Shown here piece after piece: positions 13,897 to 19,818 of a stretch of DNA of 19,818 nt. The notes beneath the pieces are model-generated. The model was not told the origin of the DNA. It made no database searches and saw nothing but the letters and a program-made list of their open reading frames with translations. The position numbers and the translations under genes were made by a program. Source of the stretch: Prolixibacteraceae bacterium (GTDB lineage Bacteria; Bacteroidota; Bacteroidia; Bacteroidales; Prolixibacteraceae); NCBI GenBank assembly GCA_027858145.1, contig JAQIDF010000058.1, positions 1-19,818 of the forward strand, given 5' to 3'. Position 1 is the first letter of the stretch; every line of letters begins with the position of its first letter.

Positions 13897-15180
13897 ATGG
13901 AAAACAAGTATAGAAAAAGTATAGTAGCGCTGGCCGCTGTTGTCATTTTGCTTACGCTCCAGGCTGTTTTTGGATGGGTAGATGCATGGGCTGCAGTAGC
14001 ACCCGGGGCTGATGCCGCAGCATCGCAAGGTGCGCAAGGCGGAGCGCTTGAAGGGTTAAGAACGTTTTGGAATTTTACCGGATTTGCAAATTTTGAATTT
14101 TCAAACCTGATAATGATTATGGTTGGGTTGTTTTTTATATTCCTTGCCATAAAATACGACTATGAACCGCTATTGCTGATACCAATCGGTACGGGTATCC
14201 TTTTAGGAAATATTCCTTTTGTTGAAGGATATCAAGTTGGCATTTACGAAAAGGGGTCTGTTATGAACTACCTTTATTTCGGGGTGAAGCAGGGGATATA
14301 CCCGCCGCTCATATTCCTCGGTATTGGAGCCATGACCGACTTCTCATCGCTCATTTCAAACCCTAAGTTGATGTTGCTTGGAGCAGCTGCACAGATAGGT
14401 ATTTTTGCCACTTTTCTTGGTGCTACGGCTTTAGGGTTTGCTCCTAACGAAGCGGGTGCAATTGGTATTATTGGTGGCGCTGATGGTCCAACTGCAATTT
14501 TCTTGTCGGCAAAACTGGCTCCGCACCTTATGGGGGCAATTGCTATTGCAGCATACTCTTATATGGCACTGGTGCCTGTTATTCAGCCGCCTATTATCAG
14601 AATGATTGTTCCTAAGAAGGAGCGTAAAATCAGGATGAAACCACCTCGCGCTGTTTCAAAAGTAGAGAAAATTTTGTTCCCGATTATCGGGCTGCTATTA
14701 ACGCTCTTTATTGCGCCTACGGCACTGCCACTACTGGGTATGTTGTTCTTTGGAAATATTTTAAAGGAATCGGGTGTGACAGAGCGTCTGGCTGATACTG
14801 CACGTAATTCACTTATTAACATTATCACCATCTTACTTGGTGTTACCGTGGGTGCTTCAACACAGGCAAATGTTTTCCTGACTGTTGACTCTCTGAAAAT
14901 TTTCGGATTAGGTGCATTGTCGTTTATGGTGGCTACCGCCGGAGGTTTGATTTTTGCCCGCATCATGAATTTATTCCTGAAGGGAAATAATAAGATTAAC
15001 CCAATGATCGGAGCTGCCGGTGTATCGGCTGTGCCCGATAGTGCAAGGGTTGTGCAGCAGGAAGGTATTAAATACGATACCAGTAACCACTTGCTGATGC
15101 ATGCCATGGCACCGAACGTTTCGGGTGTGATTGGTTCGGCTGTTGGTGCAGGTATTTTATTAAGCTTCTTGCTTCAATAA
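13897..15180 (+). CDS. mmdB: Sodium ion-translocating decarboxylase beta subunit
   Basis: The integral membrane subunit that decarboxylates carboxybiotin and exports Na+. About 427 residues with around ten hydrophobic segments. Core motifs include GIIGGADGPTAIF, with the conserved Asp near residue 196 proposed to bind Na+ and biotin in OadB, then NVFLTVDSLKIFGLGALSF and GVSAVPDSARV near the C-terminus. I chose the ATG at 13897; an in-frame TTG at 13882 would overlap the upstream gene. Unusually, some 55 residues precede the normal family start (LRTFWNFTGFANF). This extension holds a hydrophobic helix at about 8-30, then an Ala/Gly-rich stretch after AWAA, which looks like a signal peptide or an extra membrane helix. 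It is the last gene of the mce-mmd operon, closed by the terminator at 15204-15240. Confidence 0.95.
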   Translation: MENKYRKSIVALAAVVILLTLQAVFGWVDAWAAVAPGADAAASQGAQGGALEGLRTFWNFTGFANFEFSNLIMIMVGLFFIFLAIKYDYEPLLLIPIGTGILLGNIPFVEGYQVGIYEKGSVMNYLYFGVKQGIYPPLIFLGIGAMTDFSSLISNPKLMLLGAAAQIGIFATFLGATALGFAPNEAGAIGIIGGADGPTAIFLSAKLAPHLMGAIAIAAYSYMALVPVIQPPIIRMIVPKKERKIRMKPPRAVSKVEKILFPIIGLLLTLFIAPTALPLLGMLFFGNILKESGVTERLADTARNSLINIITILLGVTVGASTQANVFLTVDSLKIFGLGALSFMVATAGGLIFARIMNLFLKGNNKINPMIGAAGVSAVPDSARVVQQEGIKYDTSNHLLMHAMAPNVSGVIGSAVGAGILLSFLLQ

Positions 15181-15203
15181 AAGAAGAATTGATATTATTA
15201 AAT

Positions 15204-15240
15204 AAAAACGGGCAGTGGTTGAATCTACTGCCCGTTTTTT
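15204..15240. terminator. Strong terminator after mmdB, probably bidirectional
   Basis: AAAAACGGGCAGT (15204-15216) and ACTGCCCGTTTTT (15227-15239) form a perfect 13-bp stem with a 10-nt loop. T-runs occur on both strands. It ends the mmd operon and may also end the minus-strand ygiQ transcript, whose stop codon is about 145 bp to the right. Confidence 0.92.
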
Positions 15241-15342
15241 ATTCAATAGTTCGTTAATATTTTTTAAGTTATTGACAATGAGTTGTTTGTGTTTCGATGT
15301 TGTATTTATTTAAAATGCTGATAATTAGTATATTCCGAACAA

Positions 15343-15379
15343 GTCTATTGTCTCATGTCTATAATCTAACGATCTATTG
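15343..15379 (-). repeat. Heptad-patterned intergenic repeat, copy 2
   Basis: The segment 15347-15379 matches the copy at 6173-6205 at 31 of 33 positions. One more unit on the left makes the plus-strand series GTCTATT, GTCTCAT, GTCTATA, ATCTAAC, then ATCTATT after one extra base. It ends 3 nt from the ygiQ stop codon, the same distance as copy 1 from the patatin stop. The spacer between the terminator at 15240 and this element is AT-rich with no gene. Confidence 0.7.
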
Positions 15380-15382
15380 TTA

Positions 15383-17218
15383 TTACTTCCTTTTCTTATT
15401 CTTTGGCAAAGACTTTTCTCCTGTCAATCCCATTTGTTGAAGCTCTTTATTTACCTGGTTCCTGTATTCGGGTTTATACCAGAAAAAGAATTTGCGTTGT
15501 TCAAGCTTCTCTTGTTTAGTTTTGGCTGTATAAACCGGTTCCAGTGTGTAGGGGTGAACACCTGAATAATAGATTACCGTGGCAACTGTCATGGGAGTAG
15601 GGGTGAAATCCTGCACTTGTTCCAATTTAAAATCCATTACTTTGGTCTCGAGCATCAGTTTGGCCATGTCCATTTTGTGGCTTCCCGGATGACTTGAAAT
15701 GAAGTAGGGGATGAGTTGCTGTTTGAGCCCCGCATTTTTATTCTCTTCAATGAAAAACTTGTACAGCTTCTTGAAAAGTCCAAATGAGGGCTTCCTCATT
15801 ATCTTCAATACGTTGTCGCTGGTATGTTCGGGCGCTACTTTTAACCGTCCCGACACATGATTGTGGATTACTTTCCGCATATATTCAAGGTTTTCGGGAA
15901 TATCCTGCCCTTCTGAAAAGATGAGATCGTAGCGGATACCACTTCCGATAAATGCTTTTTTTATTTGCGGATGATTATTTGCAATGTCGTATAATTTGGT
16001 GAGCGATAAGTGCGAGGTGTTTAGGTTTCTGCAAATATTGGGGTCGATGCATGATGGCCGTTTACACTTTTTGCAAATTTCCAAATTCTTACCCTGCATT
16101 TTGTACATGTTGGCCGAGGGGCCGCCAATATCGCTGATGAAACCTTTGAAATCGGGCATTTGCACAATCTTGTCCAGCTCTTTTTTTATCGATTTTTCCG
16201 AACGGCTTGAGATAAATTTACCCTGATGGGCTGAGATAGTGCAGAACGAGCATCCTCCAAAACAACCCCTGTGGGCACTTACCGAGTGCCTGATCATCTC
16301 GTAGGCCGGAATACGTTTGTTTTTATAACGGGGGTGTGGCAGGCGCGTGTAAGGAAGATTGTAAACTTTATCGAGCTCTTTCTCGTCCATGGGCGGGTTT
16401 TGTGGATTGACAACCAGCCATTTGTCGTAAACTTTTTGTATAAGCCCTGAGCCAATCCAGCGATTCGATTCTTCTTCTACATGCTTAAAGTTTTTGGCAT
16501 ACTTAATCTTGTCTTCAAGGCATTCGGTATGACTAAAAAGTGTTATGGTTGTGGTTGAATCTTTTTGTTTTTCCGGCTCTTCTGTTTGCAGTCTGGCTGT
16601 TTGTGGTACATCCTTTATTTCGTATATTTTTTTGCCGCTTCTGATCTGCTGTATCACATCGGACAAAGGTTTTTCGCCCATGCCGTAAATAAGCAAATCG
16701 GCTTTCGTGTCGTGTAATATCGAAGGTTTTAGTTGGTCACTCCAGTAGTCGTAGTGCGTAACTCGTCGCAGCGAAGCTTCAATGCCACCAATAACCACCG
16801 GCACATCAGGATAAAGATTTTTGAGGATATTACTGTAAACGATTGTGGCATAATCGGGACGCATGTCAGGGCGTCCGTCAGGCGTGTAGGCATCGTTCGA
16901 ACGTAGTCGCTTGTTGGCAGTGTAATGGTTCACCATGCTGTCCATGCATCCGGCAGTGACTGCAAAGAACAAATTGGGCTTTCCCAGTTTTTTGAAGTCG
17001 CGCAAATCGTCGCGCCAGTTGGGTTGTGGTACGATGACTACTCTCAGTCCTTCAGCTTCCAGTACACGTCCGATTACAGCCGAGCCAAACGACGGATGAT
17101 CGACATACGCGTCTCCGCTAAAAAGGATCACGTCGATGCTGTCCCATCCGCGGGCTTTCACCTCTTTGGCCGAAATAGGCAGCCAATCTGATATGTGGAA
17201 TTTATGGTTGTTTTCCAA
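15383..17218 (-). CDS. ygiQ: YgiQ family radical SAM protein
   Basis: A cytoplasmic radical S-adenosylmethionine enzyme of about 611 residues whose reaction is unknown. The N-terminal region begins SDWLPISAKEVKARGWD and SGDAYVDHPSFG, diagnostic of YgiQ (UPF0313). The [4Fe-4S] motif C-x3-C-x2-C is in HRGCFGGCSFC near residues 319-326. A second Cys group, C-x2-C-x4-C-x5-C (about 382-396), is also typical of YgiQ and may bind another cluster. The C-terminal 120 residues form a family-specific domain, with a Lys-rich tail. No ATG precedes the conserved region. TTG codons at 17218, 17233 and 17248 are possible starts. I chose 17218 because it gives about nine residues before DWLP, as in relatives, and lies after a TATCTTTG box at 17231-17238. 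The asnB terminator lies immediately upstream, so it is a separate transcript. Confidence 0.9.
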   Translation of the reverse strand: MENNHKFHISDWLPISAKEVKARGWDSIDVILFSGDAYVDHPSFGSAVIGRVLEAEGLRVVIVPQPNWRDDLRDFKKLGKPNLFFAVTAGCMDSMVNHYTANKRLRSNDAYTPDGRPDMRPDYATIVYSNILKNLYPDVPVVIGGIEASLRRVTHYDYWSDQLKPSILHDTKADLLIYGMGEKPLSDVIQQIRSGKKIYEIKDVPQTARLQTEEPEKQKDSTTTITLFSHTECLEDKIKYAKNFKHVEEESNRWIGSGLIQKVYDKWLVVNPQNPPMDEKELDKVYNLPYTRLPHPRYKNKRIPAYEMIRHSVSAHRGCFGGCSFCTISAHQGKFISSRSEKSIKKELDKIVQMPDFKGFISDIGGPSANMYKMQGKNLEICKKCKRPSCIDPNICRNLNTSHLSLTKLYDIANNHPQIKKAFIGSGIRYDLIFSEGQDIPENLEYMRKVIHNHVSGRLKVAPEHTSDNVLKIMRKPSFGLFKKLYKFFIEENKNAGLKQQLIPYFISSHPGSHKMDMAKLMLETKVMDFKLEQVQDFTPTPMTVATVIYYSGVHPYTLEPVYTAKTKQEKLEQRKFFFWYKPEYRNQVNKELQQMGLTGEKSLPKNKKRK

Positions 17219-17240
17219 TTCTTTTTGATGCAAAGATAAT

Positions 17241-17272
17241 GAAAACAAAAAGACTGCCTTTTTGGGGCAGTC
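17241..17272 (-). terminator. Intrinsic terminator after asnB
   Basis: GACTGCC (17252-17258) and GGCAGTC (17266-17272) form a 7-bp stem with a 7-nt loop. On the minus strand it is followed by TTTTTGTTTT. It lies about 50 nt past the asnB stop and directly abuts the possible starts and promoter box of ygiQ. Confidence 0.75.
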
Positions 17273-17320
17273 CTTTATCGCGTTGTGTGTAGAAACTATG
17301 TATTATGGATTAGTATAAAG

Positions 17321-18997
17321 TTACTTTTCGAAAATTGTTCCCTGTGAGTGTACATTAGTTACAGCACGTCCCGATGGGTCGGCATTATTTTGAAAAGCTT
17401 CATCCCATGCTAAAGCTTCGGCAGTACTGCATGCAATGGATGGTACCGATGGTGCACAGGCAGCGGCCTGGTCGCTTGGAAAATGTTCGCTGAATATTTG
17501 ACGATACATGTATTCCTCTTTCGAGCGTGGTGTGTTTACCGGGAAGCGATATTTTGCATTTTCCATCATATCGTTGCTTACCTGTTCGCCTGCAATTTTT
17601 TTGAGGGTGTCTATCCATCCATAGCCAACACCGTCTGAAAATTGTTCTTTCTGTCTCCAGGCCACGCTTTCGGGCAAAATATCTTCGAAGGCTTTACGTA
17701 CCACCCATTTCTCAATTTTTCCGTCCGATGCCATTTTGTCTTTTGGGTTGATGCGCATGGCAATGTCTAAAAATTCCTTGTCGAGAAATGGCACACGGCC
17801 TTCTACACCCCATGCAGCAAGCGATTTATTGGCACGCAGGCAATCGTATTTGTTTAGTTTACTCACCTTTCGGAGTGATTCTTTATGGAATTCTTCAGCA
17901 TTTGGAGCTTTGTGGAAATAAAGGTAACCCCCGAACATTTCGTCGGCACCTTCGCCTGTCAGTACCATTTTTATGCCCATCGATTTTATTACACGCGCAA
18001 TCATGTACATTGGTGTAGAAGCTCGCACGGTAGTAACATCGAATGTTTCGATATGGTAAATCACATCTTTTATGGCATCAAGCCCTTCCTGAATGGTATA
18101 ATGAATTTCATGGTGCACTGTACCAATTTCATCAGCTACAATACGGGCTGCTGCCAGGTCAGGCGAACCTTCAAGACCTATAACAAACGAGTGGAGCTGT
18201 GGCCACCATGCATCTTTCTTGTCACCTTCTTCAATACGTTTTGATGAAAATCTTTTTGCCAGGGCTGAGGTGATTGATGAATCGAGTCCGCCTGAAAGAA
18301 GTACTCCATAAGGAACATCACTCATTAACTGGCGGTGTACAGCATCTTCAAGTCCTTTTTTTAGTTCTGCAATACTGGTTTTGTTATCTTTTATGTTCTC
18401 GTAATCCATCCAGTCGCGGGTCCACCAGCATTTTATCTCACCATCCTTACTGTAAAGATAGCTTGCCGGGGGAAACTCTTCAATTTTCGTACAATAGCCT
18501 TCCAGCGATTTGAGTTCAGAACCTACATAGAAATTGCCATACTTATCCCATCCCATGTAAAGCGGGATGATACCAATGTGGTCGCGGCCGATTAAGTAAG
18601 CATCTTCTTCTTCGTCGTACAGGCAGAAGGCAAAAATACCATTGAGGTCATCCATGAAGTTTTCTTTCTTTTGCTTGTATAAAGCCAGAATAACTTCGCA
18701 GTCCGATTCAGTTTGGTACTCGTAAATGTCAGATGTGGTTTCTCTTATTTCACGGTGGTTGTAAATCTCACCGTTTACTCCCAGTATACACTTTTTGTCT
18801 TTACTGTACAAAGGTTGTCCGCCCGATGCCGGGTCAACAATTGATAGCCGCTCATGAGCGATTAAGGCTTTTTCACCACAGTAAATCCCCGACCAGTCGG
18901 GACCGCGGTGCCTGAGTTTTTTCGACTGTTCCAATACTTGTTGTCGCAGGCTTTTAGCCTCTACCTTTAAATCAAAAACACCAACAATTCCACACAT
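17321..18997 (-). CDS. asnB: Asparagine synthase (glutamine-hydrolysing)
   Basis: Makes asparagine from aspartate, glutamine and ATP in the cytoplasm. The 558 residues match class B enzymes (E. coli AsnB about 554). After Met removal, Cys2 of MCGIVGVFD is the glutaminase nucleophile. RLSIVD (50-55), NGEIYNH (75-81) and the Asp of TESDCEV (about 97-102) shape the glutamine site. The synthetase domain starts near 205, with the ATP-pyrophosphatase loop SGGLDSS (235-241), and contains LTGEGADEMFGGY and GVEGRVPFLD. The C-terminus NNADPSGRAV is usual. The ATG at 18997 is fixed by the need for Cys at position 2. It is transcribed alone and ends at a hairpin terminator; I found no clear promoter box in the 317-bp upstream spacer. 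Confidence 0.97.
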   Translation of the reverse strand: MCGIVGVFDLKVEAKSLRQQVLEQSKKLRHRGPDWSGIYCGEKALIAHERLSIVDPASGGQPLYSKDKKCILGVNGEIYNHREIRETTSDIYEYQTESDCEVILALYKQKKENFMDDLNGIFAFCLYDEEEDAYLIGRDHIGIIPLYMGWDKYGNFYVGSELKSLEGYCTKIEEFPPASYLYSKDGEIKCWWTRDWMDYENIKDNKTSIAELKKGLEDAVHRQLMSDVPYGVLLSGGLDSSITSALAKRFSSKRIEEGDKKDAWWPQLHSFVIGLEGSPDLAAARIVADEIGTVHHEIHYTIQEGLDAIKDVIYHIETFDVTTVRASTPMYMIARVIKSMGIKMVLTGEGADEMFGGYLYFHKAPNAEEFHKESLRKVSKLNKYDCLRANKSLAAWGVEGRVPFLDKEFLDIAMRINPKDKMASDGKIEKWVVRKAFEDILPESVAWRQKEQFSDGVGYGWIDTLKKIAGEQVSNDMMENAKYRFPVNTPRSKEEYMYRQIFSEHFPSDQAAACAPSVPSIACSTAEALAWDEAFQNNADPSGRAVTNVHSQGTIFEK

Positions 18998-19314
18998 ATT
19001 TCTATATTTTTTATGATTATCCTATTAAATGTCTCTAAATATGTTACAATAATAGTCAAAAAGACAAATAAAACAAGTAATATATTTCAAAATAACACAA
19101 AAACTCTTAAAATATTAACTTTTGGGTACTACTGCACTTTTAGTGGGAAAGAAAAGATATAAAGTGGTTTTTATCTAACTGGATTGGAAAAGATTGATGG
19201 AGATTGAATGGATTGAATGGATTGATTTTATTCTAAGTATACAAAAGTCAATCTATTTCAATCTGCCTTAGGCAATCAATCTTTTCAATCTTTGTAAATT
19301 AACCGTATGTAACA
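18998..19314. other. 317-bp spacer between asnB and the AI-2E family gene
   Basis: Very AT-rich, non-coding by inspection. It should contain the asnB promoter and the 3' end of the AI-2E gene transcript. I found no exact TAnnTTTG box on the minus strand. The only clear structure is the GATTG/CAATC inverted array described separately at 19182-19290. Confidence 0.7.
19182..19290. repeat. Inverted array of GATTG / CAATC words
   Basis: GATTG occurs at 19182, 19192, 19202, 19211 and 19220, a 9-10 bp spacing. CAATC then occurs at 19249, 19259, 19273, 19277 and 19286. The two halves are imperfect inverted copies around an AT-rich centre of about 24 bp. The right half also holds a small dyad, TGCC-TTA-GGCA (19264-19274). 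Transcribed from either side, the array could fold into a long imperfect hairpin. On DNA, the roughly helical spacing would suit a cooperative binding protein. Its identity is unknown. Confidence 0.65.
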
Positions 19315-19818
19315 TTAAGTATTTTTATCCACTGAATTGGTAGTAGAACCTTTTATTTTTCCCCACCACCTAACAAATATTAATTCACTGCCATCACTCA
19401 CTTTTATATTTTTCTCGCCAATGATTAGTGCTATTGGTTTGAGCTCCTCAAACTCTTCGCAAATAACTTTCAGCATGGCGGCAAAAGGTAAAAACAGAAC
19501 CATCCCGGCCAATCCCCAAACGGCAGCACCAATAAACAAACTCAGGATGGCCGTTAAAGCATTGATTTTTAAACTACCCCCCACAATGCGAGGCGTTAGA
19601 AAATTATCAGTAACCAATTGAACAGCCCAAAATAAAATGGCAACTGCAACTGCCATCCAAACAGAATCATAAGAAACAAAAGTATATATTACAGGAATGA
19701 TAGCTCCCATTGTAGTCCCAATGTATGGTATAATGGCAAGGGCAGCTCCTAAAAATCCGAAAAGGAATGGATTGTCGATGCCAATAATCAACAAGCCAAG
19801 GCTATTGGCTAATCCTAC
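19315..19818 (-). CDS. AI-2E family transporter, partial (5' end outside window)
   Basis: The C-terminal 167 residues of an integral membrane protein of the AI-2E (PerM/YdiK/YhhT) family. The frame is open to the right edge of the window, so the start lies beyond it; TTG codons inside are not starts. Visible conserved parts are FGFLGAALAIIPYIGTTMGA, then DNFLTPRIVGGSLKINALTA, then SLFIGAAVWGLAGMVLFLPF, covering the last three or four membrane helices. A soluble tail follows, ending STTNSVDKNT. Family members are implicated variously in autoinducer-2 export and ion exchange, and the substrate cannot be told from sequence. The tail beyond the last helix (about 45 residues, polar) is unlike anything I can name. 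Confidence 0.9.
   Translation of the reverse strand, partial: VGLANSLGLLIIGIDNPFLFGFLGAALAIIPYIGTTMGAIIPVIYTFVSYDSVWMAVAVAILFWAVQLVTDNFLTPRIVGGSLKINALTAILSLFIGAAVWGLAGMVLFLPFAAMLKVICEEFEELKPIALIIGEKNIKVSDGSELIFVRWWGKIKGSTTNSVDKNT

Noticed and set aside
14583..15107. 174-codon open frame antisense to mmdB
   Set aside because: The sense strand carries an unmistakable OadB/MmdB sequence; the antisense product has no recognisable domain, start context or promoter.
15343..15379. Heptad repeat as a stop-codon cassette covering all three frames (TAG recurs every 7 nt on the minus strand)
   Set aside because: One 8-nt step breaks the register. After ygiQ the stops fall in only two of three frames, and the gene already has a double TAA.
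19182..19290. GATTG/CAATC array as a CRISPR array or transposon end pair
   Set aside because: Units are 5-6 bp with no constant spacer-length unique sequence, there are no cas genes or transposase, and I see no target-site duplication at the borders.

Overview
The window looks like chromosome of an anaerobic or facultative member of the Bacteroidota, probably in the Marinilabiliales/Prolixibacteraceae area rather than Bacteroides itself. The evidence is the AT-rich spacers, promoter-like boxes of the Bacteroidota type (TTTG about 18 nt before TAnnTTTG), weak or absent Shine-Dalgarno sequences, an RprX/RprY two-component pair, a patatin fused to an outer-membrane barrel, and a succinate-to-propionate module. 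The genus is inference. I see no phage, transposase, CRISPR array, defence island, tRNA or rRNA.

Layout. Bases 1-2057 hold a zinc-dependent medium-chain dehydrogenase and an AraC-family regulator, separated by a strong inverted repeat that overlaps the regulator's likely promoter. Bases 2259-3740 are a stand-alone long-form ilvC, closed by a bidirectional terminator. Bases 3835-6075 (minus strand) are the rprX-rprY histidine kinase/response regulator operon. Bases 6209-9429 (minus) are a two-gene unit: a YitT-type membrane protein, then a secreted patatin/outer-membrane barrel protein. Bases 9658-15180 (plus) are the metabolic core: a CoA-transferase with its own promoter and terminator, then mce-mmdA-oadG-mmdC-mmdB, a sodium-pumping methylmalonyl-CoA decarboxylase. 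Bases 15383-18997 (minus) are the radical-SAM gene ygiQ and asparagine synthetase asnB, separated by a terminator. The right edge (19315-19818, minus) is the C-terminal part of an AI-2E-family membrane protein.

How the genes work together. The epimerase supplies (S)-methylmalonyl-CoA. MmdA, the biotin carrier, OadG and MmdB decarboxylate it to propionyl-CoA and export Na+. The neighbouring CoA-transferase could pass CoA from propionyl-CoA to succinate or acetate, closing the propionate-forming end of the methylmalonyl-CoA route. The mutase is not in the window. The other genes are housekeeping functions with no obvious joint pathway.

The least-explained material is intergenic. A 33-bp element with about 7-bp internal periodicity occurs twice, each time 3 nt past the stop codon of an unrelated minus-strand gene (patatin and ygiQ). 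A separate array of five GATTG words faces five CAATC words upstream of asnB. No complete novel system was recognised.
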